A DNA stretch of 64,000 bases from Dokdonia sp. (lineage in GTDB: Bacteria; Bacteroidota; Bacteroidia; Flavobacteriales; Flavobacteriaceae): NCBI GenBank assembly GCA_020630915.1, contig JAHDIF010000001.1, positions 354,786 through 418,785 of the forward strand, written 5' to 3'. Below are positions 1 to 8,864 of the stretch, one piece after another (within the stretch, counting starts at the first letter, position 1; every line of letters starts with the position of its first letter). The notes below the pieces were generated by a model. It had not been told where the DNA came from and searched no databases. It saw only the letters and a program-made list of their open reading frames with translations. The position numbers and the translations under genes are program-made.

Positions 1-2
1 AA

Positions 3-707
3 ATCATTCTTGTGGTTATTGGTATTTTGATTGCGCTTCAGATTAATAATTGGAATGAAAACCGAAAAGAGCGAGCACAAGAGCAAGAATTACTCTTGCA
101 ATTACAATCAGAATTTCAAAGTAATCTAGAGCAATTGGACAAAAAAACTGATATGCGAAATCAGATGAATTCTGCAGCTTTAAAGTTGCTTCACGCCATT
201 GACCATCCTGAAACGCGAAATGTAGACTCTATTACAAAACACATAGGACAAACGGCTGTAAATCCAACGTTTGACCCCATCATTAACGATATTAATAGCT
301 CTGGAAGAATACAACTATTACAAAATGTAGATTTAAAAGAACGATTGGCCAGATGGACAAGTGAAGTGATACAGGTAACCGAAGAAGAGCAAGCTTGGAT
401 ATTTATTAGAAACAATGAATATATGCCGATACTATCGCAAAAAGGCTTTATGAGAAATGTTTTAAATCGATATTGGAAAGATAATGTTCTTGCATCTTTT
501 CATTTAGACGAAGGCACTAAAACAGAAATTGATTTGGGAAATTCTAAAAAGGAAAATGTTATCTCAGCTATTTTAGATGACCCACTATTCGAGAGTTCTG
601 TCGCACAATGCACTACGTATACAAAACTCACAAATAGTCAAGCCGAGAGTTTGAGACAGCGTATCGTTGAGATTTTAGAGTTGATAGAACAGGATATTCA
701 CCCATAA
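3..707 (+). CDS. DUF6090 family membrane-anchored protein (5' truncated)
   Basis: The reading frame is open from base 3, so the gene begins before the window. The first visible residues are a hydrophobic stretch ending in QINNWNE, which matches the single N-terminal membrane anchor of flavobacterial DUF6090 proteins; those normally carry about 20 further residues ahead of this point. The rest is soluble and helical, with charged segments such as NRKERAQEQ just after the membrane. No catalytic motif is seen and the function of the family is unknown. The GTG at base 12 should not be taken as the start, because the hydrophobic frame continues upstream of it. Confidence 0.75.
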   Translation: MILVVIGILIALQINNWNENRKERAQEQELLLQLQSEFQSNLEQLDKKTDMRNQMNSAALKLLHAIDHPETRNVDSITKHIGQTAVNPTFDPIINDINSSGRIQLLQNVDLKERLARWTSEVIQVTEEEQAWIFIRNNEYMPILSQKGFMRNVLNRYWKDNVLASFHLDEGTKTEIDLGNSKKENVISAILDDPLFESSVAQCTTYTKLTNSQAESLRQRIVEILELIEQDIHP

Positions 708-736
708 GGCTATTCTTAATAAGATAATTCTATGTG

Positions 737-752
737 CGCTTTCGCGAAAGCG
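737..752. repeat. TTTCGCGAAA palindrome, intergenic copy
   Basis: A perfect 16-bp palindrome, CGCTTTCGCGAAAGCG, lies between the DUF6090 gene and the next gene. It belongs to a family with 19 exact TTTCGCGAAA cores in this window. The open frame can be read upstream through this copy (giving AFAKA), which falsely lengthens the next gene if the first ATG is used. Confidence 0.9.
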
Positions 753-806
753 AAACATAAATCAATCACTGATTTTCCCTATCTTTATAAAGCTAAAGAA
801 AAGAAG

Positions 807-1259
807 ATGAAGACTACTTCTCGTTTTGAAAATGCCATACAGAAGCTCTATAACGCTTTTAACAACAACACACTACATCCTGAGTATTGCCATCGTTGTG
901 CCGTAGGGAATATATTAGACAACGTAGATAGCTGGCAGCATCTTACAGACCGTCACGGTTCTGGAAAACTCAACTATGTAGGCCTAGTGAATCAAAACTT
1001 TGGAAAACGCTTTGCCGGATACACACCTCTAGAGCTACTAGAAATTGAAATCACTTTTTTGAAAGCTTGTGGCTACGCACTTCCTCTCAAGCCTGGGTCT
1101 ACACGTCCTGAAAATCCTCAAGACAAAGACATACTTTTTAATGGACTTTCGCAAGTTATTGCCTATCTCTGCCGTTTAGATAACATTCCTAATGTGATGG
1201 ATTATACTGCGATTTTTGAAAGAACTTTATATTCTGAAAAAGAACTCGTTTTATCCTAG
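807..1259 (+). CDS. conserved flavobacterial protein of unknown function
   Basis: 150 residues if started at the ATG giving MKTTSRFENA. I prefer this start because the residues before it are encoded by the TTTCGCGAAA palindrome and its flank rather than a plausible N-terminus. Visible features are a CHRCAVGNILD segment with two cysteines near the N-terminus, and conserved-looking blocks YTPLELLEIE and ACGYALPL. Small proteins of this kind are, from memory, sometimes annotated in Flavobacteria as a subunit of Na+-translocating NADH-quinone reductase, but nothing here resembles NqrF: there is no ferredoxin cysteine cluster or flavin/NAD domain. Soluble, with no signal peptide. Function not known. 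Confidence 0.7.
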   Translation: MKTTSRFENAIQKLYNAFNNNTLHPEYCHRCAVGNILDNVDSWQHLTDRHGSGKLNYVGLVNQNFGKRFAGYTPLELLEIEITFLKACGYALPLKPGSTRPENPQDKDILFNGLSQVIAYLCRLDNIPNVMDYTAIFERTLYSEKELVLS

Positions 1260-1435
1260 AAAACTATATGAGCTACCTTTCCAACTACTCACTATAGACT
1301 AGCGACTACAAACTAAAATGCAACATTTTATATTTTCTGTCGTTATTTAAGACACACCATTTTAAAAAATAAACAGCCTACGACCGTAACTTTACTTTAC
1401 ATCAACAGACGAACAACTAAATAATCAGTAAAGTT

Positions 1436-2539
1436 ATGATCCAACAATTCTTTATCCTGTGCTCAGGTGCAGACCGCGATGTCCTTGACACCTGCTCTCG
1501 AGGCGAAAAAAACAAATATGCAGGTATAGGCGCCACCGTATTTTTTACAGCTGTACTCGCCTCTATTGCCGCTACGTATGCCTTGTATACCATTTTTGAT
1601 AATGTATATCGCGCCATTTTATTCGGCATCTTATGGGGCTTTGTCATTTTTAATCTAGACCGTTTTATTGTCTCTACCCTAAAAAAACGTGACAACTGGT
1701 GGAAGGAATTTGGGATGGCGATACCACGATTAATTCTTGCAGTAATTATTGCTATTGTCATATCCAAACCACTCGAACTTAAAATTTTTGAGAAAGAAAT
1801 TGACCGTGTGATGCTTTCGCAAAAAAATGAGTACACTGTCCAAAATCAAGGCGAAATACTAGCAGCCTATACCCCAGAAATCAATAAACTAGACGCTCAG
1901 ATAGACGAGACCAAAGCAGAAATTGCCGCCAAAGAAACAGAAGTGAACAACCTCTATGAAATCTATATCGCAGAGGCAGAAGGTACTGCTGGGACAGAAC
2001 TCTTAGGAAAAGGTCCTGTATATCAAGAAAAACGTGACAAGCACGATGCTGCACTGGCAGAACTCACTGCAATGAAAGAAGCTAGTGTAGCTAAAATCGC
2101 TTTCGCGGAAGCAGAAAAACAAAGATTACGAGATGAGTTTAACACTGCCGTAAGCACGAGCCAGCCTATCATTAATAATTTTGATGGGTTAATGGCTCGT
2201 ATAGATGCCATGAAAGAACTCCCTTGGCTCCCATCATTATTTATATTCTTACTGTTTTTGGCTATAGAAACAGCGCCTATTTTCTCTAAACTTATTTCTC
2301 CTATGGGCGAATATGATATCAAGCTTGCAGATCACGAGGAGACCATAAAAGCGTGGAGTGCTCAAAAAGCAGCGCAACGTAGTATTCTTACAGAAACAGA
2401 CCATATCCTTAATGATCGTATTTATACAGATATGGCTAATGAAGAGGAGTTATACAATTACAAAAAGAAGATGGCAAAAGAGATTATGAAGCGACAGCAA
2501 GACGCTTTTTATCGCAGGCAAACAAAGATTTTGGGGTAA
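1436..2539 (+). CDS. DUF4407 membrane protein with coiled coil
   Basis: 367 residues matching the DUF4407 pattern. The conserved start is FFILCSGADRDVLD, followed by two membrane segments (about 32-55 and 62-80), a third around 100-120, a long charged region around 140-245 that looks coiled-coil, and a fourth membrane segment near 260-285. The tail is basic and rich in K, Q and R. Function is unknown; such proteins sit in the inner membrane. The segment IAFAEAEK is a degenerate copy of the TTTCGCGAAA palindrome. The last 56 bp overlap the 3' end of the convergent manA gene. Confidence 0.8.
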   Translation: MIQQFFILCSGADRDVLDTCSRGEKNKYAGIGATVFFTAVLASIAATYALYTIFDNVYRAILFGILWGFVIFNLDRFIVSTLKKRDNWWKEFGMAIPRLILAVIIAIVISKPLELKIFEKEIDRVMLSQKNEYTVQNQGEILAAYTPEINKLDAQIDETKAEIAAKETEVNNLYEIYIAEAEGTAGTELLGKGPVYQEKRDKHDAALAELTAMKEASVAKIAFAEAEKQRLRDEFNTAVSTSQPIINNFDGLMARIDAMKELPWLPSLFIFLLFLAIETAPIFSKLISPMGEYDIKLADHEETIKAWSAQKAAQRSILTETDHILNDRIYTDMANEEELYNYKKKMAKEIMKRQQDAFYRRQTKILG

Positions 2540-3512
2540 GGTAATCCCCTACAAAGACCTCCAAGAATTGAGCTCCTTTAGAAAAAAAATACGCATTTCT
2601 AGTTGAGGCCGGTAGTAAAACTGTTGTTCCTTTTGTTACCACTTCTGTCACATGATTTACAGTGATTGTTGCAGTACCCTCTGTACACATTAGAATGACA
2701 AAGGAGTCTAGATTGCTGTAGTCTTTGATGAAAGTACCGTATACATTAAGATTATTAGTGGTAAAAAAGTCACACTTTACTACTTCTGTAGATTGATTGG
2801 TACGTGCTACACAACTGTTTTTAGTAGATTTAGGAGAGGTTTTAGTTGCCTTTATAGCCTGATCAATATGTAGTTCTCTAGTATTTCCTTGTGAATCTTT
2901 ACGATCCCAATCATATACTCTATAGGTGATATCTGATGTTTGCTGTATTTCTGCTGCAAGAACTCCAGCTCCTATAGCGTGCACTTCTCCGGCAGGGATA
3001 AAATAAGCATCTCCTCGTGCTACTTTTTGCGCATTAAAAACGTCGTACACATTATCCTTGTTTATAGCGGCTAATACTTCTGTACTCGTGATCTCTTCAT
3101 TAAGACCTACTATAATTTCGGCATCCTCATCGTGATCCATAATATACCACATCTCTGTTTTTCCAAAAGAGTTATGCTCTTTTTGAGCCATCTCATCATC
3201 TGGATGTACTTGTACTGAAAGATTAGTACTAGCGTCTAGAAATTTAATAAGTAGAGGAAATTGATTTCCAAAGTTTTTAAAGTTTTGCACTCCTAAAAAC
3301 TGCTCTTCAAAGGCAGTTCCTAGTTGAGTAATGGTCATTCTGGAATATTTACCATTAGCCACTACCGATTCTGAACCTTCTACACCAGAAATTTCCCAGC
3401 TCTCACCTACGGTGTCGCACGTAGTTTTCTTATTCAGTACTTCTTTAAGCTTAGTGCCTCCCCATATTTTTTCTTTTAATATAGGCTCGAATTTAATTGG
3501 ATACGCTTCCAT
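2484..3512 (-). CDS. manA: mannose-6-phosphate isomerase, class I
   Basis: 342 residues of the cupin-type phosphomannose isomerase family, which interconverts fructose-6-phosphate and mannose-6-phosphate and so supplies mannose for GDP-mannose. Zinc ligands of the family are visible: QVHPDDE (His103), TEMWYI (Glu120) and YFIPAGEVHAIGAG (His178). It follows the GT2 gene by 29 bp on the same strand and probably shares its transcript, which ties it to surface polysaccharide or glycan synthesis. Its 3' end runs 56 bp into the convergent DUF4407 gene, so the last 18 or so residues are encoded opposite that gene. Confidence 0.9.
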   Translation of the reverse strand: MEAYPIKFEPILKEKIWGGTKLKEVLNKKTTCDTVGESWEISGVEGSESVVANGKYSRMTITQLGTAFEEQFLGVQNFKNFGNQFPLLIKFLDASTNLSVQVHPDDEMAQKEHNSFGKTEMWYIMDHDEDAEIIVGLNEEITSTEVLAAINKDNVYDVFNAQKVARGDAYFIPAGEVHAIGAGVLAAEIQQTSDITYRVYDWDRKDSQGNTRELHIDQAIKATKTSPKSTKNSCVARTNQSTEVVKCDFFTTNNLNVYGTFIKDYSNLDSFVILMCTEGTATITVNHVTEVVTKGTTVLLPASTRNAYFFSKGAQFLEVFVGDYLTPKSLFACDKKRLAVAS

Positions 3513-3541
3513 ATAGCATGTTTTTTAAGTTGGAAAAATGA

Positions 3542-4357
3542 TTAGGCTGCAATAGCTAGTTCGGGAGTAGAAGTTTCTAAAGAGAAGTCTGTAATGGGAG
3601 CTGCATATACAGCATTAAAAAAGGCTAATACATTATAATTTAACCAAATGTGTGCTAATCTCATTGGGATTTGCAAAGCGTCTTTAGCTCCTAATTTTGA
3701 GTCGTCTACGTGTACCCATCTCATTAAAGGCTGTTCTACAATAAATTGCATCGTCTGTTCCTTACCAAAAGTCTTTTTCAATCTTAGAAAGATCTCTACA
3801 TCAAAAAGCCACTTACTCAAAAAAGCATCTTGGTACACAACAGGCACTACGCTTCTCTTAAATACTTTAGCTCCACATTGGGTGTCTCTAATAGGTAATC
3901 CTAAAATAAAAAGGATAAACTGCTTGATAGTTTTAGAAAATAAGCCTCGCAAAAAATTACGCTCTATATTTCCTTTTCCGCCACTATTTCTTGATCCAAA
4001 GACCACTAGTTTATCTTCCCTTTCAAGGGTTTTAACTAGGTCTTTAAAATCTCTAAAATCGGTAGATAGGTCTGCATCTATAAATCCGATATTAGAGATA
4101 TTCTCAAGGTTATAAAGAAATCGTGCCCCTGCTCTTACAGCTGTTGCTTTACCCGAATTCTTCTTTACATCTACAATACTTATCCTTGTAGGTACGGCCT
4201 CCTTCATAGATTGTAATACACCTAACGTATTATCTTTACTCCCATCGTTTACAAAACATAAATGATAATCAGAGTGGTCTTTGATAAAATTGACAAAAGC
4301 ATCTTGGTCGAGTCTTTTCTCTTCGTTGTAGCAAGGGATGATAATTCCTGTTTTCAT
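3542..4357 (-). CDS. family 2 glycosyltransferase (dolichyl-phosphate glucosyl/mannosyltransferase-like)
   Basis: 271 residues with a GT-A fold pattern: IIIPCYNEEKRL at the N-terminus, FVNDGSKDNT around residue 40 for nucleotide-sugar binding, and FIDADLSTD near residues 93-100 carrying the DxD metal motif. The DTQCGAKVFKR and KWLFDVEIFLR blocks are typical of the Alg5/DPM1-like group that transfers a sugar to a polyprenyl phosphate. Only a weak C-terminal hydrophobic stretch is seen. Such an enzyme would supply lipid-linked sugar to the GT-C-like protein encoded divergently at 4543. Downstream is manA. The promoter carries a LytTR-type site (4433-4484) and a TATGTTTG box at 4393-4400. Confidence 0.85.
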   Translation of the reverse strand: MKTGIIIPCYNEEKRLDQDAFVNFIKDHSDYHLCFVNDGSKDNTLGVLQSMKEAVPTRISIVDVKKNSGKATAVRAGARFLYNLENISNIGFIDADLSTDFRDFKDLVKTLEREDKLVVFGSRNSGGKGNIERNFLRGLFSKTIKQFILFILGLPIRDTQCGAKVFKRSVVPVVYQDAFLSKWLFDVEIFLRLKKTFGKEQTMQFIVEQPLMRWVHVDDSKLGAKDALQIPMRLAHIWLNYNVLAFFNAVYAAPITDFSLETSTPELAIAA

Positions 4358-4392
4358 TGTTTTACTTTTTTAATTATTACTTAATGACAGGA

Positions 4393-4400
4393 CAAACATA
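4393..4400 (-). promoter_or_regulatory. -7 promoter box (TATGTTTG) of the GT2-manA operon
   Basis: On the minus strand the sequence is TATGTTTG, an exact match to the Bacteroidota TAnnTTTG box. It lies 35 bp upstream of the GT2 start codon. There is no good -33 element; instead a LytTR-type half-site ends 32 bp upstream. Confidence 0.55.
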
Positions 4401-4432
4401 TCCCGAATACGAAGGCAAGACAGCCGTTTTTC

Positions 4433-4484
4433 GATGAGTAGCTCGTAGCTTTCGACCAGATCCATTCATCGAAGGATGTACCAT
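4433..4484 (-). promoter_or_regulatory. putative LytTR binding array upstream of GT2-manA (site C)
   Basis: Minus-strand half-sites with a 21-bp period: ATGGTACATC (4484-4475), GGATCTGGTC (4463-4454) and GCTACTCATC (4442-4433). The last resembles ACCACTCATC at the flippase promoter, and the middle one is followed by GAAA as there. The proximal half-site ends 32 bp from the TATGTTTG box. Plus-strand words TCCATTCATC (4461-4470) and ACCATTTACC (4480-4489) also fit the half-site pattern, at a 19-bp spacing, so the divergent gene at 4543 may use the same region. Confidence 0.5.
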
Positions 4485-4542
4485 TTACCGAAAGAGGTAT
4501 CTTTACCTTATCATAAGAAAGGGTATCTTTTCATATACATAT

Positions 4543-7500
4543 ATGGAGTCTAAAACAAATAAATACTTAATCACAGCCATCCTCTTGGGAATGATTTTCC
4601 ATGGAGCGTCTATGTTTTTTACACTAGAAAGAACTTATGATGCGCTTATTCATTTGTTTTTTGCAAATCACTACGCTACGAGCTGGTTTGAACCTTGGAA
4701 CTATAGTTGGTACACCGGTTTTACCGTGATGGGATATCCTCCTTTAGTGCATCAGACCATCGGCGCGTTATCGTATATAGGAGGTCTCAAATTTGGAATG
4801 TTTACGGTAGCGCTTATAGGCGTACTTCTATTTATTACAGGTGTGTATCGCTTTACACAAGTGCTTATCCCAAACAAAAAAGTGGCAGGCTATGCCGCAA
4901 TTCTGGCCGTATTTTCCTCTTCCTTTATAGAAACCCTTCATATTTTTGGCCAGTTGCCCAGTATCATAGGGATCTCTGTTTTAATGCACGCACTTCCAGA
5001 AATATATCTCTGGACGAAGACAGGTCTTAAAAGTCACCTTTTTAAGGCGCTTGCGCTTCTGGCAGTCACGGTTACTTCGCATCACGTGACGCCTATATTT
5101 GGAATGGTATTTTTCATTTTTCCGCTCTTAGGAATGGTAGTAATGGATGCGGCTCGGGAAAAGGTTAAATCTAATAGAGAGGTAACTATTTTTACTTTCG
5201 CGAAAGCGTTATACACACACCTCAATCGTATCATGCTATTTGGTGCTTGCTCGCTCGTACTGATTATAGGTTGCATTCTTCCGTATTGGATTAACACCAA
5301 AAACAACCCGATTACACAAGTGCCTATACCACACGGATCACGAGATAACTTTCTGGAGGTTGCCTCATCTGGACTGGTGTTTTTTGTAATTCCGTGGGGG
5401 ATTTTGCTCTTTCTTTTGCCTTATTTCTTTTACAGATATTATAGCAAACGACTGCTGTTTTTTGGAATTTCATTTACCCTACTATTTGTTCTAGGAACAG
5501 GTGGCACTACGTCCATTCCGCTTAAAATACTGGGAGAAAATGCCTTTAATATCCTCACACTCGACCGTTTTACCTTATGGGCATCTATAATGGCCTTGCC
5601 TGTTTTTGGGGAGTTTTGTTACCGCTTTGTAGAAGGCGATTACAAAGTATACTTACAATCTAAATGGGGTGCCTTTACACATAGATTATCTGGCGGATTT
5701 CTTGTGATGCTTTTTATAGGCATTGCTTTGTTTACGATGACTTTAGGCAAGTTCAGACCAAGCCAACCAGACCCTATAAAAATGACACCTATCGTTAATT
5801 TTTTAAATGAAGATGAGCATTATAAATGGCGATATTTGCCATTAGGCTTTGGCGATCAAATGGCATGGCTTTCTGCACAAACAAAAGCCACTACCGTAGA
5901 TGGCGATTACCATTCTGCAAGGAGGCTTCCAGAACTTACCACGCGTGCTGTAGAACGCCTAGAAAACTCTAAATATAGAGGAATAGAAGGCATTGGATCA
6001 CTCCAACAATTTCTTACAGTACCGGAAAAATACAATCTTAAATATGTCTTTTCTAATGACAAATTTTATGACCCATTGCTCTACTTTACAGGATGGCACA
6101 GGCTTAGTTTATTAGAAAATGGTATAATGGTTTGGGAAAAGGCTGGCGTGGCTCCATTACCTAGTGTATTGCCTAAAGAAGAGGTCTCTTTGTACCTCAA
6201 ACTTATGTGGGGCATCATCCCATTTGCTACTGTAATTATTGCTTTTTTACTTCAATTAAAAGCCTTGTGGAAAAGGTCATTGGTAAGAGATAATACGCCG
6301 CCTGTTTACTTCAATTTTAAGCAAGTGTATAAAAAAGCACCAGGTATCTTGTACAATAGTTCCATATTATGGACAGGAATCTTAATGGTTCTTATCTCTT
6401 GGAGTGGATACCTTTTTTATATTAAAAATACGGCACAGCTATCTCCAGATAATGTCGTAAAAGCCTATTATGATGCGATAGATTTTAAAGAATTTGAGCG
6501 TGCTCACTCCTATTTAGATCCAGCTAGTGATAAAACATTATCTCAGTTTATGCTCGAAATATCTGTATCCGACGGACTCCTTAGTTCCTATGCAAAACTA
6601 GATGGCCTAGCTGTTGTTACTAAACTTAAATCAGATACCACTGCACAAGCGCATGTAGATGCAAAATGGGTAACTCCGCTTAAAGAAATTAGTACTCAGG
6701 ATGAGCTCATACTTATTAAACGTGAAGGCAAATGGCACATTGAACCAAAACAGGTAGACCCAGATATCCCGCCAGAACAATTATTAATACAAAGTGGCAC
6801 CACCTATTACAATCACGGGAAAAGATCGGTAACCTCTGAGCAAACATTTCACGAAGATGTATTAAAACAACCTGTCGTAGAAGTACTCTCTACAAGACTC
6901 GTGCAACTGGATAGCAGCTATGCGATTGTAGGTACTATCCAGAATGTAGATAATGTGCCTGCAGATATTTCGGTTACGGGAGCATTGTACGATTCCGATA
7001 ATAACGAACTAGCGCGCTTTAATGCCAAAGATGTTGTTAAGCATAAATTGCTTCCTAAAGAAATAACACCGTATCGCATCAATTTTGAAGGCATTGCTTG
7101 GCAGCATAAAAGTGAAGAAAAACCAGCAACCTACAATCCTAATCTTTTTATAGATATTGACCTAGCAGAAACTCCTGTCAATTTTGAAATTCAAGTTGCG
7201 GCTAATGTCGCGACAACAGATTTATATCAGTCCATAGCCGTCTCAAATGTTAGGCAAGAAAAAGAGCAATTAAAGGGTTTCTTATTTAATCCCAGTATGG
7301 AAGAAGCTACTATTCCGCAATTGCTTATTAGCTATTATAATCAAGACAAAGAACTCTTATGGGTCGAGTCAAAATATATAGACGAAAGTGTGCGACAACA
7401 GCGCAAAAGACCTTTTTCAGAATCGTTGCACAGCAAGGCATTGCCTATTGAAATTAAATCAGGATTGCGCACAGCCTCAGTAAATGGATTGCCTAATGAG

Positions 7501-7629
7501 AGTATTTCCAATAAAGTGGTACCCGAACGCAATGAGTCAGGAATTAATGAGCATTTTATAGCTATAAGAAATATGTCATATAGCTATATTACAATTAAAG
7601 CTAATAACTACGTAGGAAACCTCAACTAA
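4543..7629 (+). CDS. large multi-spanning membrane protein, 6-PTPS-related/GT-C-like
   Basis: 1028 residues. The first 400 or so hold about ten membrane segments. The early periplasmic loop with YDALIHLFFANHY and WSWYTGF/MGYPPL-like words resembles the 6-pyruvoyl-tetrahydropterin-synthase-related membrane family (PF10131), which I regard as GT-C-type glycosyltransferases using lipid-linked sugars. Further segments lie near 550-575 and 600-625. After about residue 640 comes a periplasmic part with an NTF2-like stretch (VVKAYYDAIDFKEFERA through EGKWHIEP) and a beta-rich C-terminus. It overlaps the next gene by one base (TAATG), so three genes form one operon. A TTTCGCGAAA copy encodes TFAKAL near residue 220. 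The substrate is not known; attachment or polymerisation of the local polysaccharide is an inference. Confidence 0.65.
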   Translation: MESKTNKYLITAILLGMIFHGASMFFTLERTYDALIHLFFANHYATSWFEPWNYSWYTGFTVMGYPPLVHQTIGALSYIGGLKFGMFTVALIGVLLFITGVYRFTQVLIPNKKVAGYAAILAVFSSSFIETLHIFGQLPSIIGISVLMHALPEIYLWTKTGLKSHLFKALALLAVTVTSHHVTPIFGMVFFIFPLLGMVVMDAAREKVKSNREVTIFTFAKALYTHLNRIMLFGACSLVLIIGCILPYWINTKNNPITQVPIPHGSRDNFLEVASSGLVFFVIPWGILLFLLPYFFYRYYSKRLLFFGISFTLLFVLGTGGTTSIPLKILGENAFNILTLDRFTLWASIMALPVFGEFCYRFVEGDYKVYLQSKWGAFTHRLSGGFLVMLFIGIALFTMTLGKFRPSQPDPIKMTPIVNFLNEDEHYKWRYLPLGFGDQMAWLSAQTKATTVDGDYHSARRLPELTTRAVERLENSKYRGIEGIGSLQQFLTVPEKYNLKYVFSNDKFYDPLLYFTGWHRLSLLENGIMVWEKAGVAPLPSVLPKEEVSLYLKLMWGIIPFATVIIAFLLQLKALWKRSLVRDNTPPVYFNFKQVYKKAPGILYNSSILWTGILMVLISWSGYLFYIKNTAQLSPDNVVKAYYDAIDFKEFERAHSYLDPASDKTLSQFMLEISVSDGLLSSYAKLDGLAVVTKLKSDTTAQAHVDAKWVTPLKEISTQDELILIKREGKWHIEPKQVDPDIPPEQLLIQSGTTYYNHGKRSVTSEQTFHEDVLKQPVVEVLSTRLVQLDSSYAIVGTIQNVDNVPADISVTGALYDSDNNELARFNAKDVVKHKLLPKEITPYRINFEGIAWQHKSEEKPATYNPNLFIDIDLAETPVNFEIQVAANVATTDLYQSIAVSNVRQEKEQLKGFLFNPSMEEATIPQLLISYYNQDKELLWVESKYIDESVRQQRKRPFSESLHSKALPIEIKSGLRTASVNGLPNESISNKVVPERNESGINEHFIAIRNMSYSYITIKANNYVGNLN

Positions 7630-8864
7630 TGAAGAGAATGAAACACATAGCTGCTTTGGGATGTATCAGTATTCTACTGATGACTACGCTGTTGCTTTCG
7701 TTCTATATGCCGCAAGAGAAACAAGCAATATCTCAGGGTTCATTTCGTATTGAAAAAATAGCAGATACTATTGCCAGTGCCGAGCCTAGAGTTGTGCGCT
7801 TTAGTACTTATGATTCTGTGCAAGAAGCAAATCTTCAACTTGTCTTATCAAGCACTTACGGCACGATTGCACTCTCACTAGAAAGCACTTTTTGGGATTA
7901 TTATTTTAGTATTCCTGCTGCCTTTAATAAAAACGCAGGAAAGGTCTCATATACATTTATACAAGACCAAAAAATCCTACAAGAAGGCAGCTATCAAATC
8001 TTAGCAGATACCACAAAATTAGGAACTCTAGAAACCCATCTCGGCCCACGAAGTATTGTGGCCAATGAACGTGATTATACGATGCTGGTCAGTATACCAA
8101 CCGACAGCTTAGACAATATGCTTCCGGACGGCACCCTAGTTAACCTTAAGAGCCAGTTTAAAAATACAACCACAGCAACCACACATCCATTACGTTCGGG
8201 TATTGCTTGGAAACGTATTTCTGCTCCTTTACAATCTGGAAGAATGAGTACGGCAAGCACCCTTAAAACCGCGTCTTCTAGAGAACTTGTGGCAGACATC
8301 TTTCCAGATGTCGCTCAGGATTTTTCGATTACGGCCTCTAGTCATCATAATTATGCAGATGGCAATGAGCTCATCACTTTCGAGACTTCGCAAATTAGAG
8401 ATGCTCACGGTAATATTATGACAGACGGCACGCTCATTACTTTTTACATAAAAAGCAACCTTGGCGATTATTGGCAAACGCAAGCAAGTACGGTTAACGG
8501 ATACGCTTTCGCGAAAGCGTTACATCCACAATCTCCTTCAAAATGGAAGATTACAGCAGCCATTACGGGCATTGCTCAGAGTGAAGAAATAGTTGTTACT
8601 TTTGAACCCATAATCAAACAAATACCCCTTACAATTACGACTTCAAGAAGCATCACAGTTGGACCACTTACGAGTTATCTTGGGCAATGGGTGCAAGAAG
8701 GAATAGCTGTTTCTCTTGAAATAGATGGCGTGATTTATACGGAACATACAAAAAAAGGTATTGTAACATTTTACTTGAAACCGGAGGATCACCCTACCGG
8801 AACGCATCCTAGTATCATTAGGGCATTAGGCATAGAAAAAAACCAACAACTTGTATTAGATTGA
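7629..8864 (+). CDS. exported or membrane-anchored protein with Ig-like region, polysaccharide locus
   Basis: 411 residues starting with a basic N-terminus and one hydrophobic segment (about 7-26), so either a signal peptide or a membrane anchor facing the periplasm. The body is beta-rich. The part around residues 225-320 (DGTLITFYIKSNLGDYW, then NGYAFAKALH) has the alternating pattern of invasin-like or Big_1 immunoglobulin domains. No catalytic motif is recognised. It is translationally coupled upstream (TAATG) and downstream (TTGA overlap) to the GT-C-like protein and the glycoside hydrolase, suggesting the three act together on one glycan. A TTTCGCGAAA copy encodes AFAKA. Function unknown. 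Confidence 0.6.
   Translation: MKRMKHIAALGCISILLMTTLLLSFYMPQEKQAISQGSFRIEKIADTIASAEPRVVRFSTYDSVQEANLQLVLSSTYGTIALSLESTFWDYYFSIPAAFNKNAGKVSYTFIQDQKILQEGSYQILADTTKLGTLETHLGPRSIVANERDYTMLVSIPTDSLDNMLPDGTLVNLKSQFKNTTTATTHPLRSGIAWKRISAPLQSGRMSTASTLKTASSRELVADIFPDVAQDFSITASSHHNYADGNELITFETSQIRDAHGNIMTDGTLITFYIKSNLGDYWQTQASTVNGYAFAKALHPQSPSKWKITAAITGIAQSEEIVVTFEPIIKQIPLTITTSRSITVGPLTSYLGQWVQEGIAVSLEIDGVIYTEHTKKGIVTFYLKPEDHPTGTHPSIIRALGIEKNQQLVLD

Noticed and set aside
732-806. N-terminal extension of the 807 gene starting at 732
   Set aside because: It is encoded by the palindrome and its flank, has no family-like sequence, and an internal ATG gives a more plausible start.
1380-1435. Possible LytTR-type site upstream of the DUF4407 gene (CGACCGTAAC, ACAGACGAAC)
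   Set aside because: The words look similar, but the half-sites do not fall 21 bp apart and no -7 box lies at 31-32 bp.
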